From positions 15,500,001 through 15,564,000 of the forward strand of contig CM065309.1 of the NCBI GenBank assembly GCA_033032175.1: DNA of 64,000 nt. The letters are read 5' to 3'. Position numbers and translations under genes: made by a program. This document shows, piece by piece, positions 1 through 13,230 of the stretch; position 1 is the first letter of the stretch; the number at the start of each line of letters is the position of its first letter. The notes beneath the pieces are model-generated. The model searched no databases and was not told the origin of the DNA. It worked only from the letters and a program-made list of their open reading frames with translations. The DNA is from Saturnia japonica (Eukaryota > Arthropoda > Insecta > Lepidoptera > Saturniidae).

Positions 1-2544
1 TTCCAATATAGTTACCAGCCTCCCTCGATGGTTTGTATCCATGACCACTCTTGTGTTCTCAATGTTATTTTTGACGTTGGCATTCGATATGAATAATTAT
101 GAGTCATGTTTTGTACGGTTCTAAATGAGCCGGCGTACTACAAAGATTTCCTTGGAAACATGTACGTGATTGATATGGAGATATGTACGCGAAATCCACC
201 AAAAGGTATTGTACGTGAAAGGCACATTTCCCGCTAGACATAGCATACATCAAAGATAGGAGAAAACATCTGTGAAATTACCAAAGTCGTAGCGGTCCGG
301 AGCGCGGGGGTAGACGACAAAGCCGCTGCTACCATTTTGTTCTGACACTTTTCAAAATTGGAACGTGACGGTTGCAAGCGCTCGCCGACCAGAGACAATG
401 ACATGAAAAGGAAAAATGTGAACGGACCTATTTTAATAAAGCGTGTTGTGCGACTAATAATTTAAAACATCATCCGAGTGCATGCGATTTTCGCACACGT
501 TGTTTTTACGATTATATCAAATTTAAGACTATAATCGCGTGGAAATAAATTTAAAATAAAGTCTTTTTAGAATTTATACGGTTTAATTTAAAAGTACGTT
601 CTTGAACCCTTTCAGAGGCATTGTATCTTTGTGCGCTTTGTACCAGAGATGGTTTATCTGAGTCGCGGGGTACATAAGTGCTGTTTTTTCATTCTGTAAT
701 GCTTTTACATATCAAAGGGGTTAAATGTTATTCACTGGCTTGCCGCTTAGAAAATGTGTGGGTGTCATGGGGAACGGGAAATACAATTGTTCGCGTTTAG
801 GTATTCTCACTGTAATTATATTTATATATTAAAATTTAGATATTTATGTTATTTAAATACAGGCGTCATAATTCTTGAACAGTTCCATTTGTTGTTCAGC
901 GTGAACAACATTTTGTTTAGGAAATTTGTTGTTTGTTTAGCATATTTTTTACGTACTCTAAAAAATCTAATGTACAAGTAATTGGGTTCACTGTTTTACT
1001 ATCATTTAGAACCAAACAAAGCACGACGGCGAGTTGTGCTACAATCAATAATTATTGTAAACTGGAAAATGTAGTAACCATTTTTTTTGTAACAAAACGA
1101 GTGAAGAGATTTGCAGTCAGCCTGATTTAAATTGGTTATTACAGCCCGTGGGTACCTATAGGTGGCACTTATAGGTAGGTACCTATAGGTAAGTTGGTTG
1201 TAACCAATGTCGAACAAGTCTGCAGAGTAATCCAAGACCAATCACAGATAAATCGACAATACGATGAACTATGGTGACCAGGTGTGCCAGTGCATATTGT
1301 TCAGTATCGTTACGAATAATTTTTAGTGCTGCGAGCATTGTTTCTTGCCGATACAGTGGATTTTTGTGTAAAAATATACTTTACATTCTTAGATCTAGGT
1401 GTCTGTTCTGTGAATTAGATAACTTTTTTTAAATTCCGGGTAATATGTGTGAATATACGTGTTAGATATCCATACATTTATCAATTCAGCCAAAAAACGT
1501 TCATTACCGACCCTAGATATACCCAATGTATTCGCCAGGTCGCCACTCGAGTGACTAATAGACATATCAATGCACAGCCCAAACTGCTGGGTCTAAGAGC
1601 GTGAAAATTTGCACGAGGGTTCGTTTTACACTGCAGGTGAGCAATCAGGCAGGGTTTTAGGAAATTAAACCCCTAAAGTGGTGAAAAAAGGATGAAAGTT
1701 TATATGAAAATCCGTCGTATTTAGCAATTCATTTAGAAAGTAAAAAAGATGAAACATGCAACTATCATACAAGTCAAGCCGCCGGCAAAAGCGCTACTTC
1801 AATTTATAAAGAAATACAATAATTGTACTAATTGTTGACTTAAAATCACAACACTTTAAAAATAGTATATAATTATTAAATTAGTAGGTATAATTAGGTA
1901 TACGAATTAAACAAAAGGTGCATCAAGGTGTTAATTTGATGGAAATGGATGCGTTTTGTAATAATAGAAATTATACATTTAAAATTAAATATTTCATACT
2001 TAACTTATTAACATACATGTGCTATGATGACATTTCTTCAATTCAATTATTTCTGTATATCCCAGTATAAGCATAGCGTGATGATAGACGAATAAACTGA
2101 TATAAATATAATTTTATTTCAATTTACTAGCACTTTATCTTCAATTTCGGTGTAAAAACAACCGTTACCGAACTTCTCGAGGCAGTCGTCTTAGACAACC
2201 CCCACTTCACCCCTCCACTTTCCACACAACGGCGGGTGATTTATTCTATATAGCTGAGCTATAAATCTGTCGGGCGCTATCAAGCGCTACGCATCGAGTA
2301 AATGGTTAATGACATAACATTGATTGTATAGATGTAAGTCTTTCGCCAGCCTTCATAAGATTTAAGGTCAAAATTATAGAACACTTCAATAGTTAATTAT
2401 TTGAGAAATAATATAAAACTCTTCCGATAAACATCTCTATTGTAAAAAAAACCTGAGAAAGAACTCGACCATAATAAATAATTGATTAACATTACTTGAC
2501 CACAAATTTAATTCACTACTTGATTACAAAGTAGTTAGACATTG
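1..2544. other. non-coding DNA, no supported gene
   Basis: AT-rich sequence with only short reading frames that lack splice context or recognisable domains. A GC-richer patch lies at about 290-410. The motif ACCTATAGGT and near copies recur at 1150-1195, a short local palindromic cluster. Nothing else can be supported. Confidence 0.5.
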
Positions 2545-2766
2545 CGGCGATGTAGTAGTAAGCCCTACTATTGAACTGAGAGGTTCCGGGTTCGATCGTC
2601 ATTTATGTGTTATGAATAGGTAGGTATAATTATCAATTATATGTCTGGGTGTTAATATTTTATGTATATATAGAATATTACCTACTTAGTTACCAACAAC
2701 ATATAAGCTTTGCTTAATTTAAAATTAAATGGACGTGTGTGAAATTGTGTTACCATATTTATTTAT
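2545..2766 (+). repeat. SINE-A copy 1 (tRNA-derived SINE)
   Basis: A box-B-like motif (GGTTCGATCG, about 2588-2597) follows a degraded tRNA-like head. The body contains 'gtctgggtgttaatattt', then 'ttagttacca', then 'aagctttgcttaattt', ending at 'gtgtgaaattgtgttaccat'. The same order of blocks is found at 39.57-39.75 kb and, inverted, at 54.1 kb. This shared layout, more than the weak pol III boxes, supports one dispersed SINE family. The copy is diverged and carries AT insertions. Confidence 0.7.
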
Positions 2767-3660
2767 TATTAGTAAACAGATAACTAAGTACGTAAAGTAG
2801 ATATTTCAACATAACTAGGTATTTAACAAAGAATATATTTTAGTATAGATATTTCTTTATATATGCTGGATATATCATGTACTAAATTTCTCTACTCACT
2901 CATTCCATCTTTATACGGTATAGCTTTAACGTGGCACATAAAAATTTCCAGTGAACGGCAAATAAGTTAGCTAAAGTGGACTGTACTAAAACTTTATTAA
3001 TAATTTATTAATATGTAAGTATATTATAGGTTTAGTGATAAGTGGGTGGTATTTCAATACTTAGAAAATACTATAGGTACTATGTAAATAAGTTGGTACG
3101 AACTCTAGGTCACTATACTATAGGTTTTTTTTAATAGCACAAATAATTAGTTTTTCTAATAAAAAAATAATAATAAAAATTTAAAATATTAAATTGAGAA
3201 TAACTTTCTCAGACGAAGGTACGTGTTTTTGCAGGATTTTATAATGGACTTTCTTTTGTGTGTAGTCATGAAGAAAAAAAATTAATCCTAAAGAACTGCA
3301 TAGCACAAGTATGAAGTGTAAATTTGAGGTAAGTTTAAGATAAGTTGTGATAAATTGGATGCAAGATATAGTTACTTATATCGAATTTGATTCAATGATT
3401 GTCATCATGTCATTTTTGTATATTACAAATAATTTTTTTTTTTTTATTATCTAAAATGTGAGATATTTTGCATCTATGGGCAGATTTAATATTATTCGTT
3501 TCTACTAGACTACATACTGTTTCTTATAAATTTAAGAAGATTAAAGCAGTGAAATAATTATTCTAAAGTATTACGAATCTATAGATAAAGTAAAGCTAAC
3601 TCTAAGCTTCTGTTAAACTTTAATTGAATGTTGAAATTTCACTTATTGTAGTAAAAATAG
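2767..3660. other. AT-rich non-coding DNA
   Basis: No reading frame, tRNA-like box or long inverted repeat was recognised. The sequence is dominated by A/T runs, including a T-rich run near 3430-3445. Confidence 0.5.
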
Positions 3661-3699
3661 AATGCTTCGGTCGACTATCATCTGGCATCATAAAATACA

Positions 3700-4060
3700 A
3701 GAATGCCTCCACTGAGTCTCTTGCCATCCATCAAACGCAAAGCGCGCGCGACAACTAAACGCACACCAGCGCATAACCCGCCCAAAAAGAGAAAAAGAAA
3801 ATTTGAAAAGAGAACACTCCCATCAACGAATGTAATCCCGCCTCCGCCGGCCGCCCGTCGGCGCACTCCACCAATAGCGTTTAAGATAATACCGAACGGC
3901 GGTCGTCGACGCCGAGCGTAACCGAGGGCGGCCGACTGCGCGTGTTCACAACAAAAAGTCACACGACTGGCTTAGTGTCGGGTTGCGTCCCATAGACGCC
4001 GCATCACGTATCGCACGCCTCGACGCAGCCGCACTTGCGCTTGCGCTCTTAAAACATGGA
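3700..4060. promoter_or_regulatory. GC-rich island, candidate promoter region
   Basis: About 360 bp are markedly richer in G+C and CpG than the surroundings, with repeated GCGC, CGGCCG and CGTCG motifs. Opposing open frames of 72 and 94 codons cross it, but both look like by-products of high GC: they give Arg/Pro-rich or Gly/Arg-rich peptides without domain character. In AT-rich insect genomes such islands often mark promoters or conserved non-coding DNA. A plausible splice donor lies 240 bp downstream, on the same strand as the GATA-like exon. The promoter role is inference. Confidence 0.35.
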
Positions 4061-4294
4061 CTGTTTTTGTAATAACTCATTTAATGCTTAGTCGAGACTC
4101 GTACTATTGTTATTGATAGGTATAATAATATATTGTGACCTGTGATATAAAGAGAATCATACGAATTATCTCATGAAAATGAACATGCTAACGGAATGGA
4201 GCTCATGATTTCAGTGTGTTTTTATTTTTGCTCAGTATTAACAGTGTTACATAGTGATAGTGATCTGCATTGTGATAATCAACATATAAGGACA

Positions 4295-4306
4295 CTCGAG
4301 GTAGGT
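4295..4306 (+). other. candidate 5' splice site (GAG|GTAGGT)
   Basis: The sequence CTCGAG|GTAGGTAT is a good match to the metazoan donor consensus, with the break after 4300. It follows a stretch with TCAGT-like initiator motifs (4211-4240). If transcription starts at or near the 3.7-4.06 kb island, this could end a non-coding first exon spliced to the acceptor at 22758. Single donor matches are common by chance, so this is only a candidate. Confidence 0.2.
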
Positions 4307-6020
4307 ATATTATTATTATTTACATTATTTCTCCATAGTAACATAAGATTCTTTTCCTACGTTACAAAATAATTAGTAAATAATAATAACGAATTATTAG
4401 TAAAAACATATACAATACAAGTAAACATTTTATTTAAACTCATTAAACCTGTCAATACATTTTTTTATTGTCAAAAATCAACATATTGCTAGCTGTTATA
4501 CAGAACCGCTATCCCATTAGGAATTCATAAAAATATAAACAAAACATAATTTTCTTAGACAAATTTATATTAAATAGGTGTTATTATTAACTATTTATGG
4601 ATTTCGAGAGAAGATAAATTGTTTCAATATGAATTTACTTGGTTATAAGCCTTTTAAACGGCTTCTCGAAGTCCGACGGTAGCGAGAAGCGAGCCGGCAA
4701 TATTGATAATTTATTTATATACGATAAAAACATTATACATGAATAAACATTTGGAACATCAAAGGAATATATGAAATAAAAAAAAGAGTAATTGGATGTA
4801 TTTAAAACTCATTAGATTTTTATCATAACATGAGTGACGAATTTATAATATTGATTTATGACACTTTTAACTAATACAACAAAACAAATGTAATATAAGA
4901 TATTATGTTGATAATTTATTTATGACATTATATTGTCATAGGGAGGTCCCCATAGGTTATAGGTATAACACAAATAAGTACCTACATCAAATTGTAATGA
5001 AAAAGACATAAACGGGCGTTAATGTAATTAAGGTGTGTGTTATTATTATTTAATTAAAATATAGATTTCTTTTCCAAACGAATGCACTTGAATAAAAACT
5101 AAAAAATAAATAAGTATTGCAAACAGTAATTTTGTTATCTTGTTGAGTATATTATGCAAATGGATACAAAGATACCGAGATAAAGTATATTTGTAATTTT
5201 ACACACATTTTTCTCAATTTATGTGAGGTACATAATACTGTATATATTTAATATTATAATTTACGATTGTATTCAAATGGCAAAAAATATACATAAATAA
5301 AGTATGCTTGTATAAATATGTAGATGCATCGGACTACATAATACATAGTGTATTAAACGGATTAACAAAGGATAGCACTAAGGTAGGTACTACTGACATT
5401 ATTCTTAGTTTAAATTTTGAATGAGTACTCCGGCCGACCAATCAATGTCAATGTCACCTCACTTCGTTTTCATATCGGTCGTTCGGTTGTACAATTGGCC
5501 GCCATGACTGTTCGAGTTCCAAATTTGAATGCGTACCGAGATGCGCAAACGCTTCTATTGATTAACCGTCGATAAGCCGTTCTCGTGTATGTGTGTGTGT
5601 GTGTGTGTGTGTAAATGTTTCCGGGCTCTACTCATGTGCGAGTACCAGCATCCTGGTTAATGTTTTTTTCTTATAATTAAAATTTTAAATTATCATATTC
5701 ATGTTTTCACAGCTCATATTATTGACATTTGAAAACTGTGAATAGTTATTAATCTTTGCCACTGTTTATTTAAGTTATTTTGATCACTTTTTAATGCATC
5801 CAGTTTTTAATAAATATAGTGAGTGCAACGGTAAATATAAATGCGGCAAAAAGTATAAACTCTTCAACAAGTTCATATGAGCGGGTTAGTTCTTATAACA
5901 TTAAAAATTACTTATATAGTTACCATATTTAAATTGCTTAACCAATTATAGTGTTTTGCAGTGCACATCTTATTATTCCTATCACGGCGCTATGAATGTT
6001 TCCATACGTTTGAAATTATT
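4307..6020. other. non-coding DNA with GC-richer patch at 5430-5580
   Basis: Mostly AT-rich. The patch at 5430-5580 is GC-richer and lacks a reading frame, so it may be regulatory. It runs directly into the (GT)n tract that follows. No gene is supported. Confidence 0.4.
5587..5612 (+). repeat. (GT)n microsatellite
   Basis: About 13 uninterrupted GT units form a simple dinucleotide repeat. Such tracts vary in length between individuals. Confidence 0.95.
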
Positions 6021-6025
6021 TTATA

Positions 6026-6562
6026 CTAGTTGTTCTCGCAGACCTCGCACACATTTACTACATAATGCCATCGAACGGGTACACGAGCAAATTATACTAC
6101 CCCCGCTCTCGGTTATTTTAAAGATAAAAATTTTTATTGTGAGTGATCTTTAGAAGATAGACATATATTCTTGATGACTTTTTGTAGGTCTTTTTAGTAT
6201 CTACAATTTTGTCGTACATTAATTTGATACATCTCCTATGGTTTACTCAGCGTAAGACATTCAAGCGCCCGAATTGATTCATCATGACCGGATTTTTTTT
6301 TACGTGGAACTCTAATTATTTTCTAAAATAAAAGTGGCATAAGTTACTCCTTATAACATCAGCTATCTGACAGTGAATGTCTTATCAAAATCGGTCCAAC
6401 CATTTCAGAGATTACCCAGAATAAATAGACAGGTAGACGGACAAAAATAAAAAAAAAGGTATTTCTTATATGTAGATACCGTATATATACTTTCATATGT
6501 ATTTAGTAAAAAGCTGTTATTTTTATATTATAGATACTTCAATTTTATGATTTGTAGGTATT
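6026..6562 (-). mobile_element. Helitron-like element, copy 1
   Basis: Read on the minus strand this copy matches those at 7.1, 32.8, 34.1 and 52.3 kb. It has a 5' end with 'aagctttttacta'-type sequence, the 'aatctctgaaa...ccgattttga' block, the 'ttataaggagtaact' block, and an end with 'gcgag' followed by CTAG (6026-6029) and T. The CTAG|T end fits the CTRR|T terminus of Helitrons. There is no coding capacity, so it is non-autonomous. The GC-rich end hairpin is decayed. Confidence 0.65.
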
Positions 6563-7095
6563 TAATTCATGTGATGTTATAAATTATAATAAAATTTATT
6601 TTGTATGTATTGATTTCATAACAAGTGTATTATAACACTCTGATAGAAGAAAATACGTAATATTTATCAAAATCTCACCAGTATCATCTTTAATAAGGTC
6701 GAAATAATATCTATATTATTATATTATTGGATACGCCGCGTACTCGAGTTAAATATGACATGTAATTGTTTTTTTTTCGTATGTATCGTGTAGTGGTTTT
6801 TATTGTACGTAGTGGGCTCATATTGTGTAACATTGGATTATCTGGATACTTATTGTAAATCTTTTAATATTTATCCAATCTCAAAATATAGAGATAAGGT
6901 CTCTAATATTATTTAGGGCATGGTTGTTTCATAGTGTGCCCAAAAAATAATTTATGAATACGATATGGGCCTAAAAAGCAGAGTTATAGATCACCGTTTT
7001 GTAGTATAAAACAATTCCCAACAAACACATAGTATAAAGTCTAGCGAAGCCTTGCACTTTGTAATCTTCAAATCTTAGAACCTGTTAGATGTTAA

Positions 7096-7656
7096 TCTAT
7101 ACAAATATATAAAACTGAAGTGTCTGTTTGTAATGTCAAAATAACAGCTTTTTACTAAATGCATATGAAATGTTATTAAGGTTTTTTATGAAATTCTCAG
7201 TAGCAGCTCGGAGTTTGGCTTTGTGCCCGATTAATGGCAATAGGCTCGCCCCTATTACATGGGGACCTAAAACATACACGGCAAACTGTGGGTGTACATT
7301 TTTGTATGTCTTTCTGTTTGTTTGTTCCGTGTAATATCCGAAAAGATTGATGCGATTTTGACGGTACTATGACTGGCAGTTAGCTGATGTTATAAAGAGT
7401 AACTTATAAATTTGGAGAAGCAACGATTTTGGGGCTCTTAAATGGCTTACGCTGAGTAAATCATAAGAAATATGTCAAATCATGTAGTACATCTTTAAAA
7501 GACCTACAAAAATGTTAGCGAGAGCATATATCTCAATATCTTCTAAGGATCACCCACAATAAGCTTTTTGTCTTTAATATAACCGGGAGCGGTAGTAGCA
7601 CGATTCGCGCGTGTCCCTGGTCGACGGCATTCTGTAGTCCAGGCGAGCACAGCTAG
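7096..7656 (+). mobile_element. Helitron-like element, copy 2, with nested insertion
   Basis: The copy begins TCTATAC and ends CTAG (7653-7656) before T. It is about 100 bp longer than the 34.1 kb copy. The extra DNA at roughly 7195-7320 ('cccgattaatggcaatagg', 'ggcaaactgtgggtg') looks like a different dispersed repeat inserted in it. It has no coding capacity. Confidence 0.65.
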
Positions 7657-9435
7657 TAGACATCTATAACTGTATCAATTTTTTTCTATAATTATATATT
7701 TAAGAGCCTAATCCGGTATAGTTTTGAAATTGCTCATGCAGTAGAAACACGACATACAGCACTTATTAGACCGACAATATTTTTATTTAGCTTTATAATT
7801 AAGGCCTACATTAAACTAGATTGATATTTTTTGGCTTTTTGAATACTACGGCGAAAGTCAGGTAACTAGACCTAGGTATGTGGTTGATAACGTGTTGAAA
7901 AATATAACTGGAACGTTTATTTTATGTCGTCCGTGATCTTGTCTATTGAAGGAACATACAGTTTTAGTTAATATACAGGATGGATTTCTGAGTTAGGATT
8001 ATATTGTCAAATACTAAACTATGTAAATTGGAGAAAACTGTTGCAAGGGACCAATGAGCTCGAATTATGATTAAACAAAAAATGCATATTTACTTCTTAC
8101 TTAATTTGATACTTGAGCGGGAATACATACCAATTGGTTTAAAAAAACATGTCATCTGTATTATAATACCATTTTGTTATTAATACAGATCAATTTTCAA
8201 ATTTTTATTATTTTTTCTATTTCTTATAATTTCGGTTTTGGGCTTGATCATGTCTAAAAGTTTATGTACTGGTATAAATTTAGATGTTTGTGTTTACGAA
8301 ATATTTCAGCGTTTTGAAAAACACTCGTTGATGGGAAAATCAAAGTGAGATTTCTAATAATTATATACTTCGTCCGTTACATAGATGTGTATATAAAATT
8401 AGTGACATAGTTCATGATAATTAGGTTTGATGTCAAGTTGCTGATATTTAATACTCAATTATAAATGTTATTTGACACTTATATTTAATATATTCTAGAC
8501 ACCATTTATTTTCATCTGTATGATATTTGATGCCAGAATTGAATTGCCATAAAATGCACAAAATCATCGTGTATTCTACAAAAATAAACTATAATCACAA
8601 AATTTACTCTTCGTTATCTTTTACAGATTAAATTTTATTGTTTTGTGTTTTTTTTTTGAATATGTAGTTATTTGATTACTAACGTTTATAATTTCTGTAT
8701 ATATTTTATATTATAATATTGAAATATGATATTAAGTAAATATAAATACTAATAAATAATAATACTAATAACTGCCAACATATTAATGTTTTGATACCAG
8801 CCAGCATTTAGAATATCTAGTGAAGCTGGGATATATTATATTGGGTTTGCCCTTCTAGTTTAAAAGAAAATTCTTACATTATTTCACTGTTCTAAGAATA
8901 CGAGCTAAGTAAAAACAAACATAACGCCCTTAAGTACCATTCACGATAAACAAAACGATATAATATGTAATTAAATTATATTGTATAATTGAAATTGTTT
9001 TACAAAAAAAGAGAAATAAAGAGATAGCTATATGAAACTGAATAAGGTATAAAGATATCTACTTACCCAAAGATTCCATTGCGGTGTAAATTGGGCAAGA
9101 ATTATAAAAGTGGTATTCTTCTATTATATTCTAGTATTCTGGTACTACGGTACCAACACGTCAGAGATGAATGATCCCTATCCTAATATTTTAGTTATTC
9201 AACTATTTAATAAAGATTTTACTAAAAATACTTGTAGTCTATAAATCTACAAAATACGTATATAACATGCATGGACCCTCATATACACTTATAAAAATAA
9301 AAACTGAATAATATAGATAATTGAAATCATACAAAAATATTGATAGATCGATAGAGACAAAACTAGGTTGTAAATTTTTTTATTTTGAATATTTGTAATA
9401 TCTTTTTTTACATTGTACATTCAATTTTATTGCAG
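7657..9435. other. AT-rich non-coding DNA
   Basis: No coding frame, pol III box or terminal repeat was recognised across this stretch. Confidence 0.5.
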
Positions 9436-9556
9436 TTTGCCTCTACTAAATTCTTTTGTTTTCAAATAATGGCTTCAAGTTCCAAAGGACTCTATAAACA
9501 GGATTACTGGTCTACAACTAAATCACAAGACTTTGAGAATAAAATGTTCGTAACAG
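9436..9556 (+). CDS. candidate small exon, unrecognised product
   Basis: A T-rich tract and 'attgcag' form a good acceptor ending at 9435. An ATG at 9469 has A at -3 and G at +4. It opens 29 codons and one extra base before a donor-like CAG|GTAGCT at 9556/9557. The peptide begins MASSSKGLYKQDYWSTTKSQ and is hydrophilic, with balanced Lys, Ser and Asp, unlike the low-complexity peptides of nearby frames. A stop follows three codons later if unspliced. I recognise no family. It could be a first coding exon of a nested or alternative transcript (phase 1, like the GATA-like exon), a decayed repeat fragment, or chance. Confidence 0.25.
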
Positions 9557-12324
9557 GTAGCTCTTAAATGCACTTAATTTTTTTTAAATAGCTGATGTCA
9601 TTCGATTCCTGTTTTACTTTTTTACTTGCGGATGTCTAATAAATTGAGTCCCAATAAATTATACAGTCTGTGTTCATTCTAAAGGGCATCGATCAAGCTC
9701 TTCGAGTTTTATAAATAAACGAAAGTATTCGGGTTTGTATGTTTGTTTATCACGTCGTTGCCTATTCCTTGTATATCAAAAGCGGCTATAGTGAATATGC
9801 ATTCATTTCATAGATTACATAGCTGTACGTTTAGAGAGCTTAACGTGTAATTTTGTTTGTTTGTTTGATATTCACACGAATAATTTTGTTTGAATCGGTG
9901 TAGACAGGGACTGTCGTTCTGTATTTGTTATAAAAATAGTTTATATGTAGAGTAAAGCCGGCTTTTTTCGCATATAAATTTAGTTACAGTATATCTTTTA
10001 TAGGGTTATCTGTAATTATTAGAAAAGCCAGAATTTATTATTGGTACATCATTTATATAGTACATTATTAGTAAGACAAAAGTGGCTATAATTTTCAATT
10101 TATTACCGGAGATCCTATAGACTATAACATCATATACCAGTAGGCATATATTATAGTGACAAAAATATTAGTTTTTATGTAGGTGACAAAATAGATTTCA
10201 TTAATAAAATATTGCTGCGTTAATGGTAATATGTGTTTCATCACAATCTGGTTATATGTAAAAGGCATATTTTGAAAATAATATATGCAAATATTTTTAT
10301 GGAAATTGTAGTTGCACAGCGGGAAGATATCATTATGAAGCTTTGATCTTTATTTTTAAAATAAAGTTATGTTCTAATAATATCTTTTGTGTATGTTAAC
10401 AATATTATACTTTTTGTTCAAAAAAGTCTTTATGATGATTTGTTAAAAAAAATTTGTATAGAGGATTATACACTACATTTTAGATTGATATTCATTTATT
10501 TTTAAAATGTTTCTTTATGACTTAATAAAAATTAAATAAGCCGTTTGATTCGTGGCTATAAATAATTTATTATGTTATCACAATAATTTAAACAATGATT
10601 AGGTATAAACATACTATCCAATTATTAACCTGTATCACGTTATATAAAATTGAATGTTGCAAACAGTGTCATCCCTAAAAAAATACATTAGGTACTAGAT
10701 ACTTTTAATTTTATCGTTACAAACAACTTAAATTTGTTTTAAATTTGAAGTATCACAGAGGCCCGACACGGATCAATTTTATCTTAATTGGAAATTGGTC
10801 TTATCTTAATATTAACTGATAAACCGAATGGAAAAAGTTCGTGTATTTGTAGTTTAACTATTTGATTATTACTATGTCTTTTTGATAAGGCTTTTTTTAA
10901 TCTTTAACATTTTATTCGAGTTTGTTTTGTACATAATTTTGGATTTAAATCAATTAGGTTTATAAACGAAAACGAATTTCTCAGTTGTAACTAGTTTTTA
11001 CTTATTTTGCTTAAGTTTAATAAAATATTAGGAACAGTGTTTTTCTCTGTTAACATTCAGTAATTGAATTGAAATACAAAAGGACATTCCTATGAGGCGT
11101 TTATGAATTTATACCATTAAAATTAATTAAATTATTTATTTACTCAAATTTTATTCTACGGTGAATGCAATGTTTTAACCAAGTATGTTTAATTACCTTT
11201 TATTAAGCGAATGTGAAAAAAAGTATAGATATGCTTACAATTAAAAGTACCTAAGTAGGTACTATACTTACCTAATGCATACAAAATTGGAAGTAAGCAC
11301 TTATTTTCTCGTTATATTAAAATGAATTATCTTTGTCAGTTACGTATTATAAGAGCCGTCATCGTTGTTAAAAGAAAACTCATTCTTCTAACTGATAAGC
11401 CCTAATAACACTCAGTTGGTCTATAGTACTTTTGTGTTTTTGACTTACGAGAAGTCGAATATAAATTACACATTTATTCATACTGGTATACTCGAGATAA
11501 TATTAAGATATAGATATAATTTATAGTAAAGTAAAAATACTTTATACTTTTCTGTTAACTTTTTGAAATAGATGTATATATATAAAAAATCTATATTATG
11601 AATTACAAATCTTCGGCATAAAATCTAACTATAAGTGCATAAAATATATTTCTTTAAATATTTCTCTATCTATCTTTGGCTACTAGTACTTATGTATGAA
11701 CAAATAAAGATATAAGTCACTAGTTGTCAGGTGTAAAATCAGTGTTTACCGTTCAAATCGAGTTATGGGCTATCATTAACGATTTATAGTTTAGTGCTGC
11801 GGCTTCAAATCGATCGCATCGATAATTCTCGATAGGCCTATTATATTACAATGTATCTAATTATTATTACAATATGATTTATTAGTAGTAACCCTTTGGA
11901 TTATGATATTTAGTAATTAAAAAATGACTAATTTCTGATTTCAAAAATAATATTTTATTGTTGTGCCGGACAATAAGTTCAAAGACCAAGGAAGCAGGTT
12001 TTACTAAAAAAATGTTTTTGCCTTTTGCATTATGTGAATGATAGTTATTACTGGAAATGAGCCCGTCTCTTTAAATCCATTAAAAGTTATATTAGATAAC
12101 TGTAATTAATACTTCTATAGTTAAAAAAATCTTAATAAACTCGATCGAGTTTCTTGCCGACGCGACGCGGCGCTTGCTCGATGACCGGGATGTTTTCTTA
12201 ACCGGTGTTGTGTCTTGAACGTTTATAGGTGTCTTCTCAGGGTCTAAACTGAATAAAGTGTTTATCATTTTTATTTACTATGTACTCTTTCTGTTCATCG
12301 GAACGTTCTGAAGAAAGGTAAGGT
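9557..12324. other. AT-rich non-coding DNA
   Basis: No supported gene. CGATA-type motifs sit close together at 11815-11838 (ATCGATAA and TCGATAGG). A CpG-containing patch occurs at 12140-12230. The stretch at 9710-9910 resembles decayed dispersed repeats but could not be paired with another copy here. Confidence 0.45.
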
Positions 12325-12346
12325 CAAGAGTACTCTAAACCGACGA

Positions 12347-12448
12347 GCATGCATGAAAAGATTAATGAATGTCGAAGAAGCGAAAGAGGTATGCCAGGAT
12401 CGTAGCAGGTGGAAGGACGTGGTATCTGCCTACCCCGTTGGGATATAG
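12347..12448 (+). pseudogene. RTE-like LINE 3' end relic (ORF C-terminus)
   Basis: An open stretch reads ACMKRLMNVEEAKEVCQDRS, followed by RWKDVVSAYP and a stop at 12446. Motifs such as DRSRWKDVVSAYP resemble the last residues of endonuclease/RT polyproteins of RTE-type LINEs in insects. The stop is followed at once by a TATG simple repeat, as expected for the microsatellite-like tail of such LINEs. Only the extreme 3' end remains, so this is a severely 5'-truncated copy. Confidence 0.55.
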
Positions 12449-12455
12449 GCGTGAT

Positions 12456-12477
12456 TTATGTATGTATGTATGTATGT
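12456..12477 (+). repeat. (TATG)n simple repeat, LINE tail
   Basis: About five TATG units lie directly 3' of the RTE-like ORF relic and probably form its tail. Confidence 0.8.
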
Positions 12478-12489
12478 CTTTCTGTTCAT

Positions 12490-13225
12490 TTGATTTTAAA
12501 CACACATTTAAAGGCTAATTATTTTACTTATCAAATCTGCCATTTATCTGAAAGGATGGGTGGATGGGTAATAACTTATAAACGATTGACTTCTTACCTT
12601 TGCCGTAACATGCGGATGTGGAATAATTTTCTACCCATCGTGTGCTTTAGAGGAGGCATGAAAAGGCAGGCTGGCATGACATCGTCAAACTGACGAAGAT
12701 ATCTATGACACCGATGGTCGACACTGATAACATGACTGTATCATGTGAGGTTGTTTCTGAGGTGTGTTAGGTTTCCACAACTTCTTCGGGATGTGGGGTT
12801 CAAGGGCGGTAACATGCTACTGATCTCTATAATGTTACAAGCTTCCACCTTGTTTGGCACCTTGTTGTATAAAATAATAATGATATTTAAAAAAAACGTT
12901 TTTGCTAACTACGAAAGAATGTAATTTGAAGGTATAAGTAAAAATCGTTTCGTTTGTTATTGGTTTGACAACTTGGCATAAAGATTTGAAATGTAAATTA
13001 ATTAAAAACTTATACTGTTTATCTTTGATGTCCTGCGGTTTGAGGTATATGTATACCTACACACAGCTTAGGCGTTCTGCTTCTTTAAATATCCGGAACT
13101 CTCTGGTTAAATTATGTTTAGGTTTATTATTTAAACATAATTTATGATTCATTTAAGTAATTAAAGAACCCGGAGGAGATTCGAGATTTTAGTTTAATTA
13201 TGTTAATAGATGTTTATACTTCTTT
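12490..13225. other. non-coding DNA
   Basis: A 94-codon frame crosses 12409-12693 but starts inside the LINE relic and has no domain character. The part from 12600 to 12830 is somewhat GC-richer and may be decayed repeat. No gene is supported. Confidence 0.4.
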
Positions 13226-13230
13226 GAAAG

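Noticed and set aside
3678..3962. 94- and 72-codon opposing frames in the GC-rich island
   Set aside because: Open on both strands because stop codons are rare in GC-rich DNA; the peptides are low complexity.
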